Of a stretch of DNA of 64,000 nt, positions 52,214 through 61,634 are shown piece after piece. The notes below the pieces were generated by a model, which saw only the letters and a list, made by a program, of their open reading frames with translations, searched no databases and was not told the origin of the DNA. This DNA is from Candidatus Flexicrinis proximus (GTDB lineage: Bacteria > Chloroflexota > Anaerolineae > Aggregatilineales > Phototrophicaceae): positions 1-64,000 of the forward strand of contig JADJQF010000011.1 in assembly GCA_016712885.1 (NCBI GenBank). The letters run 5' to 3'. Each line of letters opens with the position of its first letter. Within the stretch, counting starts at the first letter, position 1. The position numbers and the translations under genes are program-made.

Positions 52214-53935
52214 ATGCGTGGACTTCGGATTCTGGCAATGGTGGGGATATTGGTAACGGTGCCCGCGTCGGCACAGGAACCGCTTGGCCCCGGCGAGGGC
52301 AAGCCCATTATTTTCTCCAGTCTCGGCACCGATATTGCGACAACCAACCCGCTGCTCGCGAATGACGCAGAATCGGCTGACGTCATCAGCAATCTCTTCC
52401 CAATACTCATTGGTCTTGACCCGGAAACCGGGCTGCCTACACGCGGGAGCGCCGGCTCACTCGCCATCGATTGGACGGTAACGGACAACCACGTCATCAC
52501 CATCACGCTGCGTGACGATTGGACGTGGAGCGACGGGACGCTCATCACCAGCGACGATGTGAAATATGCATATGACGCGGTCGCCAGCGCTCAATTCGAT
52601 TCGCCTTACACCTCGTTTCTCAGCACGATCGAAGCGGTTGAAGCACCGGCTCCGCAGACGGTTGTGGTTACGCTCGGTACCAGCGAGTGCGATGCCCTGC
52701 TGACAGCCGCCAGCATTCCGGTCGTGCCGGCACACCACTACCGGGAACAGTTTCCGACATTCGCAGATATCACGACGGACCATCCGTCGAATTTCGACCC
52801 ACAGGTCACCGCCGGACCGTTCAAATTTGGCGTATTCCGCCCGGGAGAGGGTGTTACCCTGTTAGCCGACCAGAATTATCCGGACAGCCCTGCTGGCTAC
52901 GTCGTTCCTGAAGGCGTTATTTTTAAGTCGCTTGCCGACGAGCGGGTCGCGTATGAGCAGTTTCTGGATGGCGAGATCACCATTGTCTTCGGGACTCCCG
53001 AGGACCGCTGGCTGGATAGCAACTTGCGTGCGGCGCGCGGCGATTTCCTGTTGATCGACCGACCGACGAGCGGTTGGCAAATCCTATTGTTCAATACCGC
53101 CGACCCCGAGAAACCGCAGTCAGGCGCCGATGCGTCCGGCGAGCCGGTGCCGCAGCCGCCGCATCCCATTCTAGGAAATGTCGGCGTCCGCAAGGCAATC
53201 GCGCATGCGATCAACTTCAATGCGCTTAACTTGGGCGCGTTCAGCGGTCTCGGGACGGCCCTGGGTGGTCCGATGGTGCCGCAATCATGGGCATACAACC
53301 CCGATATCCTGCCCTATGAATTTGATCTAGAGCTGTCGCAAGACCTGCTGGTAAAGGCGGGCTGGATCGACGATGACGGCGACATCGAGACGCCGCGAGT
53401 CGCCGATGTAACCGTGGGCACAGTCGCGCCCGGTCGCCCGCTCGCGCTCGATCTGATGATTTTCACCGGGAATACGACTGAATACAGCGCCGCCGTCCTT
53501 ATTCAGGATCAATTGAAGCAGATCGGAATCGACGTCCGGCTCGATGTGCTTGACTTCAACGTCATGGTTGGCGAGCTTGTCGGCCAGTCTTATGACATGG
53601 GTATGATTTACTGGGGTGTTCCGGCAAGCAGTCCACAAGCGATGTATGACCAACTCGGCCTCACGGGTGATGTTCCCGGTGCGGGTTTCAATACGGGCTC
53701 GTTCTATAATGCCGAGTTCGAAGAGGTGATGCAGGCGGCAAAGACGCTTCCCGGCTGCGATCAGGCGGAGCGGAAGGCGCTTTATGACCGCGCGCAAGAA
53801 ATTATTCACGACGAAGTTCCGTATTATCTCGTCAACTGGGAATATGCACGGATATTGGTGCAGAACAACGTAGGCAACTTCGCACCGAAAAAGAACAGCG
53901 TTCTCTGGAATCTGCCCGCGTGGTCAATCCGCTGA
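52214..53935 (+). CDS. Oligopeptide ABC substrate-binding protein, copy 1
   Basis: The 573-residue family-5 (DppA/OppA) binding protein has a signal peptide (MRGLRILAMVGILVTVPASA). DDWTWSDGTLITSDDVKYAYDAV is the family signature, followed by FGVFRPGEGVTLLADQNYPD and the C-terminal RAQEIIHDEVPYYLVNWEYA. The ATG at 52214 has AGGG nine bases upstream; other ATGs are near. No lipobox. It is a close paralogue of the next gene (198 bases on). Ligands are probably peptides, but sugars or nickel are possible in this family. Confidence 0.9.
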   Translation: MRGLRILAMVGILVTVPASAQEPLGPGEGKPIIFSSLGTDIATTNPLLANDAESADVISNLFPILIGLDPETGLPTRGSAGSLAIDWTVTDNHVITITLRDDWTWSDGTLITSDDVKYAYDAVASAQFDSPYTSFLSTIEAVEAPAPQTVVVTLGTSECDALLTAASIPVVPAHHYREQFPTFADITTDHPSNFDPQVTAGPFKFGVFRPGEGVTLLADQNYPDSPAGYVVPEGVIFKSLADERVAYEQFLDGEITIVFGTPEDRWLDSNLRAARGDFLLIDRPTSGWQILLFNTADPEKPQSGADASGEPVPQPPHPILGNVGVRKAIAHAINFNALNLGAFSGLGTALGGPMVPQSWAYNPDILPYEFDLELSQDLLVKAGWIDDDGDIETPRVADVTVGTVAPGRPLALDLMIFTGNTTEYSAAVLIQDQLKQIGIDVRLDVLDFNVMVGELVGQSYDMGMIYWGVPASSPQAMYDQLGLTGDVPGAGFNTGSFYNAEFEEVMQAAKTLPGCDQAERKALYDRAQEIIHDEVPYYLVNWEYARILVQNNVGNFAPKKNSVLWNLPAWSIR

Positions 53936-54133
53936 GCGGTGCCACTCCGGCCTGACATACGCCTCAGATTACCGACGCAATGCTGCGCTGATCGCCGGAA
54001 CGTGAACGTTCTCTGAGTGACTTATTGAATTTTCGTTGGATTTTCCGAATTGGACCGCTTTGTCTTGGCGTGCAGCGTTTCGGGCATGATATAACTAATG
54101 ACGCCGATTTAGGTGATTTCTGAGGAGAGTACC

Positions 54134-55873
54134 GTGAACCGTAATATTGCACGTTGGCTGTTGGCTATTGGGGTAGCCGCCGCCTTGATGGTCGCGCCAG
54201 TCATGGCGCAGGATCCCCTTGGCGCTGGCGAAGGCCAGCCGGTCATTTGGGGCAACTTCGGCGGCGATATCGCCACCACCAACCCTATTTTGGTCAACGA
54301 TGGCGGCTCGGCTGACGTCGTCAACCGCCTTTACCCTGTATTCATCGGCACCGATCCCGAGACAGCGTTGGAAGTTCCCGGTGCGGCGCGCTCGTTGGCG
54401 ACCGATTGGTCGTATAGCGACGACGGCCTCGTTCTGACCGTTAAGTTGCGCGACGATTGGACATGGAGTGATGGCACGCCCATCACCAGTGCCGACGTCA
54501 AGTACGCCTACGACGCGATTATGAGCGGCGATGTCGACACCCCAATAGCCTCGACCTTGACTAATGTCGTATCTCTGGAAGCACCGGACGCAACCACAGT
54601 CGTCATCACCTACGCGACGGCGGATTGCACAGCGGTAACGACCGCTACCAATATCCCAGTAGTTCCCGCTAATTACTATCAGTCCCTGTACCCGACCTTC
54701 GCCGACATGACGGCGGAAGCCGAGGCGAATCTGAATCCCGAAGTCACCGCCGGGCCGTTCAAGTTCGCCAATTTCCGTGCCGGCGAACAGGTCACCCTGC
54801 TGGCGGACCAGAATTATCCCGACAGTGCAGTCGGCTACGTCGTCCCCGAAGGCTGGGTGTACAAGACGGTTGCCGATCAATTGGTCGAGTACGAGCAGTT
54901 CCTGAACGGCCAGATCAGCTACGTCGCCTCGACCCCGGAAGACCGTGAGGCTGATGCCCGTGAACGCGCCGCCAACGGCGAGTTTACTTTGATCGACCGG
55001 CCGGCCGGCGGCTGGCAGATCCTGCTGTTCAACGTGGCGAATCCCGCCAATCCGCAGCCCGGTCTGGATGAGGAAGGCAACCCGATTGAGCAGGACCCGC
55101 ACCCGATCCTCAGCAGCCTGAATGTCCGCAAGGCGATCACGCATGCGATTGATCACAGCGCGCTGAACGAAGGCGCTTTCAGTGGCACCGGCCGCCCCGT
55201 CGGCGGCCCAATGCTTCCGCAGTCGTGGGCCTATAACGCCAATATCGCCCCCTACGAATACGATCCGGCCCTGTCGATCCAACTGCTCGAAGAAGCCGGT
55301 TGGGTCGATGACGACGGCGATATCGAAACCCCGCGCGTGGCGACCGATGCGGTCGGCACAGTGCCGGCTGGCACCCCGCTAGTCCTGACGATGACGACTT
55401 TCACCGGCAACCTCTCGGTCGACAGCAGCTCGGTCCTGATTCAGGATCAGCTCAAGCAGGTCGGCATCCAGATGAACCTCGATATCATCGAGTTCAGCCC
55501 CATGCTGGATAAACTGGTTGGGCAGACCTACGACATGCTGATGGTCTTCTGGGGCGTCACCGCGACCGCGCCGCAGGACATGTACGACCAACTGGCGCAG
55601 GAAGCCGACATCCCCGGCGCGGGCTTCAATACCGGCTCGTTCTCCAACCCGGAATTCGACGCCCTGATGAAAGAGGCACGCTCGCTGCCCGGTTGCGATC
55701 AGGCCGAACGCAAGGCGCTGTATGACCGCGCTCAGGAGATCATCAACGATAACGTGCCGTATTATCTGGTGAACACGTCGATCGTCCCGGTGCTATTTCA
55801 GACCAGCATCGAGAACGTAGATCCGAAAACCAACAGCCTGACCTATAACCTCCCGTCGTGGTCAATCCGCTAA
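54134..55873 (+). CDS. Oligopeptide ABC substrate-binding protein, copy 2
   Basis: The 579-residue family-5 binding protein has a signal peptide (VNRNIARWLLAIGVAAALMV to PVMA). Its sequence parallels copy 1 throughout: DPLGAGEGQPVIWGNFGG, DDWTWSDGTPITSADVKYAYD, LLADQNYPDSAVGYVVPEG and PGAGFNTGSFSNPEF. The GTG at 54134 follows GAGGAGAG. The pair presumably serves the same DppBC membrane unit, with different or overlapping ligands. A 15-bp hairpin separates it from dppB. Confidence 0.9.
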   Translation: MNRNIARWLLAIGVAAALMVAPVMAQDPLGAGEGQPVIWGNFGGDIATTNPILVNDGGSADVVNRLYPVFIGTDPETALEVPGAARSLATDWSYSDDGLVLTVKLRDDWTWSDGTPITSADVKYAYDAIMSGDVDTPIASTLTNVVSLEAPDATTVVITYATADCTAVTTATNIPVVPANYYQSLYPTFADMTAEAEANLNPEVTAGPFKFANFRAGEQVTLLADQNYPDSAVGYVVPEGWVYKTVADQLVEYEQFLNGQISYVASTPEDREADARERAANGEFTLIDRPAGGWQILLFNVANPANPQPGLDEEGNPIEQDPHPILSSLNVRKAITHAIDHSALNEGAFSGTGRPVGGPMLPQSWAYNANIAPYEYDPALSIQLLEEAGWVDDDGDIETPRVATDAVGTVPAGTPLVLTMTTFTGNLSVDSSSVLIQDQLKQVGIQMNLDIIEFSPMLDKLVGQTYDMLMVFWGVTATAPQDMYDQLAQEADIPGAGFNTGSFSNPEFDALMKEARSLPGCDQAERKALYDRAQEIINDNVPYYLVNTSIVPVLFQTSIENVDPKTNSLTYNLPSWSIR

Positions 55874-55899
55874 ACATCTAGATCACGCAGCATAACTCA

Positions 55900-55938
55900 A
55901 GTGCCCCTTCTCTCAATTGGGGAGAGAGAAGGGGCACT
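55900..55938 (+). other. Long perfect intercistronic hairpin between binding protein and dppB
   Basis: AGTGCCCCTTCTCTC (55900-55914) pairs perfectly with GAGAGAAGGGGCACT (55924-55938) around a 9-base loop. No T-run follows and dppB begins 22 bases on, so I see this as an RNA 3'-end stabiliser or partial terminator. It would allow more binding protein than permease to be made. Confidence 0.75.
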
Positions 55939-55959
55939 CATACCCTTAAGGGATGACCT

Positions 55960-57030
55960 ATGGCCCGCTATATCATCCGTCGGCTGATCCAGTCGATCCC
56001 GATTTTCTTTGGCATCACCTTGCTGTCTTTCATGCTGATGGCCGCGTCAGGCAACCCTGTCGCCCAGCTCACGTTCAAGCCCGGTGCGAAGCCGGAAGAA
56101 CGTGCGCGTGTCGAGGCGGAACTGGGCGTCAATGACCCGCTCCATATCCAGTATCTGCGCTGGCTGCTTGGCGACGATTGGATGCGCTGGGACAGCGACG
56201 GGGACGGCGTCTCCGACAAGTCATTCCTGCTCGCGCTCGACGTCGACGGCGATGGCAAGGCCGAAGCCCCCGGGCGTCGGCGTGGCGTCCTCCGCGGCGA
56301 CTTTGGCGTCTCGTTCACCAAGAAACGCCCCGTCATCGACATCATTATGGAGCGCGTGCCGTCCACCCTCGAGCTCAGTATCAGCTCCTTCGTCATCGGT
56401 ACCACCATTGGCATCACGGTCGGTATTGTCGCGGCGGTCCGGCGTGGATGGTTCGATCAGGTCACGCGTGTCATGGCCGTTGCCCTGACGGCGATCCCGA
56501 TTTTCTGGTTCGCCCTGATGGTCCTGATGCTCTTTAGCGTCCAGTTCCGAATACTTCCCATTGGCGACCGCTGCGCCATGACCTTAGCCGACTCGTGTCC
56601 GCCCATCTGGGAACGCTTTCAGTATATGATCCTGCCGGTGACCGTCCTTTCGATTGGCGGAGTCGCCGGCTACAGCCGCGTGATGCGCGCCTCGATGCTC
56701 GACATTGTCTCGCAGGACTATATCCGTACCGCCCAGGCCAAAGGCCTCAGCACCCGGCTGGTCTGGTACCGGCACGCCGCGCGTAACGCGATGATCCCGA
56801 TTGCCACCTCCCTCGGGCCGGCCATCACCTTCCTGATCAGCGGCGCCGTCGTGACCGAGACCATCTTCAATTATCCGGGCCTCGGCAAAACCAGCATCGA
56901 ATCGGTGACTCAGCGCGACTATCCGGTCGTGATGGCGCTGACGATTTATGCTGCCGTTGCCACCATCCTCGGCTATCTTCTGTCTGACATTCTGTACGCG
57001 GTGATCGATCCGCGAATCCGGTTCAGTTAA
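55960..57030 (+). CDS. dppB: Oligopeptide ABC permease DppB with Asp-rich insertion
   Basis: The 356-residue permease has six membrane helices and the family EAA loop (TAQAKGLSTRLVWYRHAARN). The first extracytoplasmic loop carries an extra stretch (about 71-108) with two EF-hand-like loops, DSDGDGVSD (78-86) and DVDGDGKAE (94-102), before RGDFGVSF, where ordinary DppB goes straight from the helix to that motif. The loops could bind Ca2+. AGGGATG before the ATG. dppC starts 10 bases after its stop. Confidence 0.9.
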   Translation: MARYIIRRLIQSIPIFFGITLLSFMLMAASGNPVAQLTFKPGAKPEERARVEAELGVNDPLHIQYLRWLLGDDWMRWDSDGDGVSDKSFLLALDVDGDGKAEAPGRRRGVLRGDFGVSFTKKRPVIDIIMERVPSTLELSISSFVIGTTIGITVGIVAAVRRGWFDQVTRVMAVALTAIPIFWFALMVLMLFSVQFRILPIGDRCAMTLADSCPPIWERFQYMILPVTVLSIGGVAGYSRVMRASMLDIVSQDYIRTAQAKGLSTRLVWYRHAARNAMIPIATSLGPAITFLISGAVVTETIFNYPGLGKTSIESVTQRDYPVVMALTIYAAVATILGYLLSDILYAVIDPRIRFS

Positions 57031-57039
57031 GGGCGCATC

Positions 57040-57972
57040 ATGGCATCTCAGGCTGCCTCTCCCAACGATATTGTAAACCTGCGTGAAGAACAGGATCGTC
57101 AGCGCAAAAGCGAGACGGTTGCCCGCCGCGCGATGCGCCGCATCCGCCATGACCCGCTGACCATGACCGCGCTGATCTTTCTGGCGATCATCACGACCCT
57201 GGTCGTCTTCGCCGCGCCGATCAGCACCCACATCCTCCAGGTCGACCCGGAGACCACCAACCCCCCGATGCGCCTACTTCCGCCTGGCACGCCCGGCCAT
57301 ATCCTCGGCACCGACGATTTGGGCCGCGATTATGCCTCGCGCCTGCTGTTTGGCGGCCAGGTCGCTATCGCCATCGGCTTCTTCGGGGCCTTAATCACGC
57401 TCACCATCGGGATCGTGACCGGTCTGATTGCGGGCTTCATGGGCGGCATCGTCGACGACATCATGAACTGGGTCGTCACCACGCTCGACTCGATCCCCAG
57501 CATCTATTTGCTGCTCCTGCTTGCCACCATCCTTCAGCGTTCCCCGACGACTCTGGTCATTGTGATCGCGCTCACAGGCTGGACCGGCGGCATGCGGCTC
57601 GTGCGCGGGCAGACCATCGCCTTGCGCGGCCTCGAATACGTGATCAGCGCCCAGGCCATGGGCGCCACCAGCTGGCGCATCATGTTCGTGCACATTTTCC
57701 CGAACACCCTCTCGCTGATCTTCCTTTCGCTGGCCGGCAGCATCGGCGGCCTCATGCTCAGCGAGGCGACCTTGAGTTTCCTCAAGCTCGGCGTGCAGCC
57801 CCCGACCCCGACCTGGGGCAATATGCTCTCCAACGCGCAGCAGTTCTTCTCGCGTGGCCCGCATATGGCCACCATCAGCGGCCTGCTGATCTTCCTGGTC
57901 GTGCTGGCGCTCTTCGTCATCGGCGACGGCCTGCGTGACGCCTTCGACCCGCGCACGGTGGACGCAGCCTGA
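57040..57972 (+). CDS. dppC: Oligopeptide ABC permease DppC
   Basis: The 310-residue permease has an N-terminal cytoplasmic part with RAMRRIRHDPLTMTALIFLA (the OppC-N domain), TDDLGRDYASRLLFGGQVAI, and six helices. Its EAA loop is at SAQAMGATSWRIMFVHIFPN. It completes the membrane unit with DppB. No ATPase (DppD/DppF) gene follows; Uma2 and YccF genes come next. ATPases must be encoded elsewhere. Confidence 0.92.
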   Translation: MASQAASPNDIVNLREEQDRQRKSETVARRAMRRIRHDPLTMTALIFLAIITTLVVFAAPISTHILQVDPETTNPPMRLLPPGTPGHILGTDDLGRDYASRLLFGGQVAIAIGFFGALITLTIGIVTGLIAGFMGGIVDDIMNWVVTTLDSIPSIYLLLLLATILQRSPTTLVIVIALTGWTGGMRLVRGQTIALRGLEYVISAQAMGATSWRIMFVHIFPNTLSLIFLSLAGSIGGLMLSEATLSFLKLGVQPPTPTWGNMLSNAQQFFSRGPHMATISGLLIFLVVLALFVIGDGLRDAFDPRTVDAA

Positions 57973-57984
57973 AGCCTGTTGTGC

Positions 57985-58070
57985 GCTCCTGCACCTCGAA
58001 GCTGAGGGGTCGAGGGGCGTAAGCCCCTCGCGGAGGCGTGGAGGCAGCGCCTCCACATGCAAAGATCATC
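57985..58070 (+). repeat. Partial copy of the dispersed hairpin element
   Basis: TCCTGCACCTCGAAGCTGAG is followed directly by the right module GAGGGGCGTAAGCCCCTC and GGAGGCAGCGCCTCC with CACATGCA. The central hairpin is reduced to CCTC-GAAGCT-GAGG. It lies downstream of dppC. Confidence 0.7.
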
Positions 58071-58163
58071 GCAGCCATCCCATCCAAATCCTGAAGAGGC
58101 GCTGAGCAATCCGCGCCTTTTTTGTTGTTATAATGAGTGCAGGTAAGCAAAAGGTGACGAGCG

Positions 58164-58773
58164 ATGGCGCTCCCCGGCGTGCAAGAAGCCAGAAAAGTCC
58201 ACTCCCGCGATGATCTCCGCGCGCTTTACGCGCAGCTTGCGTGCAGCGACAAGCGATTCGAACTCAATGATGGGGAGATTTACGAAGTGCCGACTGCTTC
58301 GCACCTTCATAGCTGTGATCGCAAAATCATCCTCAAACTCCTTGACGCTGCATGTCGAGCCGGCGGAATTGGGTAAAGTCTATATGGATGGCACAGGCTA
58401 CGACCTGCCGAACGGGAACAGCGTTATCCCCGACGTTTCGTTTATCGCCGCCGACCGTGTGCCGCCCTATCACGGCGAGCTGGCAATCGCGCCCGACCTC
58501 GCCGTGGAAGTCGTTTCGCCGTCCAATACGCAGGATGTGTTGCGCAAGAAAATCAATGGCTATCTCGAAAGCGGCACGCGGCGCGTATGGGTCGTGTATC
58601 CCGACGCCATGGAAGTTGATGTCCATTGGTTACAGGCCGACGGCAGCCGTGCCAACCGGACCTTCGGCGCCAACGATACGCTGACCGGCGAAGATGTCAT
58701 TCCCGGATTCTCGGTGAAGATCGCTGAAATCTTCCCGCAGCCGAAGCCCTCAGCCCCGAAGGCCGATGCCTAA
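58164..58773 (+). pseudogene. Uma2-family (DUF820) endonuclease, split by a frameshift
   Basis: Frame one gives FELNDGEIYEVPTASHLHSC; frame two continues KVYMDGTGYDLPNGNSVIPD with VSFIAADRV, DLAVEVVSPSNTQDVLRKKI and GTRRVWVVYP, which carry the nuclease core. Removing one G of GGG at 58371-58373 joins AGGI-GKVYMDG and restores about 202 residues. Uma2 genes are abundant in Chloroflexota and Cyanobacteria; role unknown. The gene follows the repeat element and may be mobile or expendable. Confidence 0.8.
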
Positions 58774-59168
58774 CGTAGTTCGTACTGATACGGCAGCAGC
58801 GCCAGCTGCATCAGCTTGAAGTTCTGTACGCCCAGCGGAATGCCAATAACGGTCAGGCATAGCAGCGCCCCGCTGATCAGATGCGCGATGGCGAGGCCAA
58901 GTCCTGCGGTGAACAGCCAGAGGATCGTCAGGACGACGGTCACGCAGCCGGTGTTGATCTGCGGCTTGGGCACGACCTGTTTGCCGAACGGCGCCAGCAC
59001 CGCGATTCCGATGTTAATCGACGCCACCCCGAACGGGATGCCGATGATCGTCAGGCAGAACGCCGCGCCCAGCAGGACATAGCTGATAAACAGGGGTATC
59101 CCGCCCAGCAGCAGCCACAGGATATTGAGTAACAGGCTCAAGGTTTGCTCCATGCGGTGCTGAACCAT
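58770..59168 (-). CDS. yccF: YccF-family inner membrane protein
   Basis: The 132-residue protein has four hydrophobic segments and the duplicated YccF motif: ILWLLLGGIPLFISYVLLGA with AFCLTIIGIPFG, and again ILWLFTAGLGLAIAHLISGA with LLCLTVIGIPLG. Function is unknown. It starts at 59168, ten bases from a TATA-type -10 box, so a leaderless start is possible; the ATG at 59153 (MEQTLS) is an alternative and better matches usual starts. It overlaps the Uma2 end by 4 bases, convergent. Confidence 0.85.
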   Translation of the reverse strand: MVQHRMEQTLSLLLNILWLLLGGIPLFISYVLLGAAFCLTIIGIPFGVASINIGIAVLAPFGKQVVPKPQINTGCVTVVLTILWLFTAGLGLAIAHLISGALLCLTVIGIPLGVQNFKLMQLALLPYQYELR

Positions 59169-59227
59169 ACAATGAATCTATATACGACTCTCGGGATGTA
59201 ATCGGCGCAGTCAGGCCGGCTGTTAAC

Positions 59228-60103
59228 CTATTTCCGCAGCGCCAGCAGCACGCCGGCAGTGATGAACGCGCTCCCCAGCAGCAGGCTCGGCGTGATCTGC
59301 TGATTCAGCAGCACCACGCTCAGCAGCGCGCCGACCACCGGCTGCGCGAAGAAGAACAGCGATGCCACCGACGCGTCGACCAGCGCGAATGCCCGGTTCC
59401 ACAGCCACATCGCGCCGGCGGTCGAGACGATTCCGAGGTACAGCACGCCCAGGACGATCATCGGTGTGACCTCGCCGACCGGCCGCGAACTCCGCTCAAT
59501 AATCGCCCCGGGGATTGTTATGAACAGCCCGCCGACGAAGGCGATCGCCGTGATGACCAGCGTATCGTTATCGCGGCTCACCAGCCGCACCAGCACCGAA
59601 TACAGCCCCCACGTCACGGCGGCCACCGCCAGCGCGACATCGCCTTGAAACGTCTGTGACGAAAAGCTGACTTTGCTCAGGTCGATGATCACCAGCACGC
59701 CGACCGTGGCGAGTCCGACCGCCGCGATGCGCCTCCAGCTCAGTCTTTCGCGCAGAATCAGCGCGGCGAACAGCACGATGAAAGCCGGCGACGCGCTGGT
59801 CACCAGCGAGCCGTTGATGGCCGTCGAAAGGTCGGTGCCGACGAACTGCGCGCCGATGCTGACCCCAAACCCGAGCAAGCCCACCCCGATCAACGCCGGG
59901 AGTTCACCCGCGGATGGCATCCTCGGCTCGCCGGTTCGCCGCCGGCGCACGCCGATGATCGCGATCAATACCGCCAGCCCCAGGAACAGCCGGATCGTCA
60001 GCAGGGCGAAGGGCGGGATCACCGGCAGCACAACATCGGAAACCACATACAGCCCACCCCAGATTGCGGCGGCGGTCAATCCATAAACTGCACCACGTAT
60101 CAC
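59228..60103 (-). CDS. EamA/DMT-family exporter
   Basis: The 291-residue protein has ten helices in two EamA repeats (about 1-135 and 150-290). Its second repeat includes SLFFFAQPVVGALLSVVLLN. It is only distantly similar to the exporter at 46779. Substrate is unknown. It is divergent from the branched-chain amino-acid binding protein gene. Confidence 0.87.
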   Translation of the reverse strand: MIRGAVYGLTAAAIWGGLYVVSDVVLPVIPPFALLTIRLFLGLAVLIAIIGVRRRRTGEPRMPSAGELPALIGVGLLGFGVSIGAQFVGTDLSTAINGSLVTSASPAFIVLFAALILRERLSWRRIAAVGLATVGVLVIIDLSKVSFSSQTFQGDVALAVAAVTWGLYSVLVRLVSRDNDTLVITAIAFVGGLFITIPGAIIERSSRPVGEVTPMIVLGVLYLGIVSTAGAMWLWNRAFALVDASVASLFFFAQPVVGALLSVVLLNQQITPSLLLGSAFITAGVLLALRK

Positions 60104-60319
60104 GTGAATCTCTCGTTTTGGCCGAATTGGCGAAGGCTAAAGGCACTTGTTACAATGCGCGTACACAACCCAGGCGGGAAGTAGATAGATGCCCGACGGC
60201 AGGTGATAGCAGCGTGACTCAGCGAGTCCCCTGCCTCTATCCATTGCCGTCATGCCTCTGCCCTTTACGCTGAAGGGAAGTGAGTGCTTGCGCGCACATT
60301 ATACTGTGAGGAGAGTGCA

Positions 60320-61573
60320 ATGTCTGTGAAACGTTTGATACTTCTACTCGCCCTAGCGTTGATGGTGGTTTCCGTCAGCGCCCAAGACGCCACGACAGTC
60401 AAGATTTTCACGTCATGGCCGCTGACCGGCGGCACGCAGGCCGTCGGCGAATCGATGCTCAAGGCCGTCGAACTGGCGCTTGAACATTACATGGCCGACC
60501 ACGAAGGCATGGGGCCGGGGGGGATCGCGATCGAACTCGTCGCACTCGACGATGCCAGCCCGACCACCGGTGCATGGGACGGCGTGATCGAAGCCGAGAA
60601 CGCCCAGCGTTGTGTGAACGATCCTGCCTGTCTCGTTTACATGGGTACCTACAACTCCGGCGCTGCCAAGTTGTCGATGCCGATCACCAATGCCGCGGGC
60701 ATCGCCCAGGTCAGCCCCGCCAACAGCTATGCCGGCCTCACCCGTGCCTGCGAATCGTGCGTTGAAGGCGAACCTGAAATCTACCGTCCCTCCGGCATCG
60801 TGAATTACTTCCGTGTCGCGGCCACCGACGATGTGCAGGGTCCGGCGGCGGCCTCCTGGGCCGTTTGCCTTGGCGCTGAGAAGGTCTTCATCCTCGATGA
60901 CACCCAGGCCTATGGCGGCGGTATCGCCAATGAATTTGCGCTCCATGCCGAGGAAATTGGCTTGGAAGTGGTTGGTCGTGGCGCGATGGAAACCCCCGAT
61001 GCCGATCCGCGTTCCTCGCTGACTGAAGCGGTTGCGGCCGGCGCCGACCTGATTTACGGCGGCTTCGTGCTCGACAGCGGCGGCCCGCGCGTGATTCAGG
61101 CCATGTACGACGAAGGTCTGTTCGATGCCGGTGTCAAGTTCATGGGTCCGGACGGCATCTTCTCCCCGGCTCTGATCGAACAGGTCGGCGGCGCTGCGGT
61201 CCTCGAAGGCAATACCTACTTCACCTTCCCGGGTCTGCTCCCCAGCCTGCTCACCAATGAAGCCGGTGTGCGCTTCTACACCGACTATCTCGAGGCCCAC
61301 GGCGAAGAACCGGATCCGTACTCGGTCTATGCCTATGCCGCGGCCCAGGCCGTGCTGGTGGCCATGGAAACCGCGTCCGAGACCGAACTCAACCGCGCCA
61401 ATGTTCTCACCGCGCTGAGCGAGCTCGAAACCTATGACGGCATCATCACCTTCGGTTTCGACGAGAACGGCGACAACAACAACGCCGCCTTCATCGGCTA
61501 CGACTTTGTCGACGGCAACTTCGCCAATCCGGTCTCCATCACGCCGACCATGCACGAAGACTGCGGCGAATAA
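60320..61573 (+). CDS. Branched-chain amino-acid / amide ABC substrate-binding protein
   Basis: The 417-residue protein has a signal peptide (VKRLILLLALALMVVSVSAQ) and a periplasmic binding-protein type I fold. IKIFTSWPLTGGTQAVGES-like opening, MGTYNSGAAKLSMPITNAAG and FRVAATDDVQGPAAASW identify the LivK/HAAT family. The three-Cys stretch ACESCVEGE may form a disulfide. The ATG at 60320 follows GAGGAGAG. The genes livH, livM and livG follow, after a hairpin. Confidence 0.9.
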   Translation: MSVKRLILLLALALMVVSVSAQDATTVKIFTSWPLTGGTQAVGESMLKAVELALEHYMADHEGMGPGGIAIELVALDDASPTTGAWDGVIEAENAQRCVNDPACLVYMGTYNSGAAKLSMPITNAAGIAQVSPANSYAGLTRACESCVEGEPEIYRPSGIVNYFRVAATDDVQGPAAASWAVCLGAEKVFILDDTQAYGGGIANEFALHAEEIGLEVVGRGAMETPDADPRSSLTEAVAAGADLIYGGFVLDSGGPRVIQAMYDEGLFDAGVKFMGPDGIFSPALIEQVGGAAVLEGNTYFTFPGLLPSLLTNEAGVRFYTDYLEAHGEEPDPYSVYAYAAAQAVLVAMETASETELNRANVLTALSELETYDGIITFGFDENGDNNNAAFIGYDFVDGNFANPVSITPTMHEDCGE

Positions 61574-61634
61574 TCAGCGACTTTCGTGAAGCATGTCTCT
61601 GCCCATCCCTCCACCTTAACCGGTAAGGGATGAA

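Noticed and set aside
54095..55282. 395-residue frame opposite the second oligopeptide-binding protein
   Set aside because: Antisense to a gene with signal peptide and family-5 signature; no homology pattern.
60413..61555. 380-residue frame opposite the LivK-like binding protein
   Set aside because: Shadow only; no motif, and the sense gene is complete.
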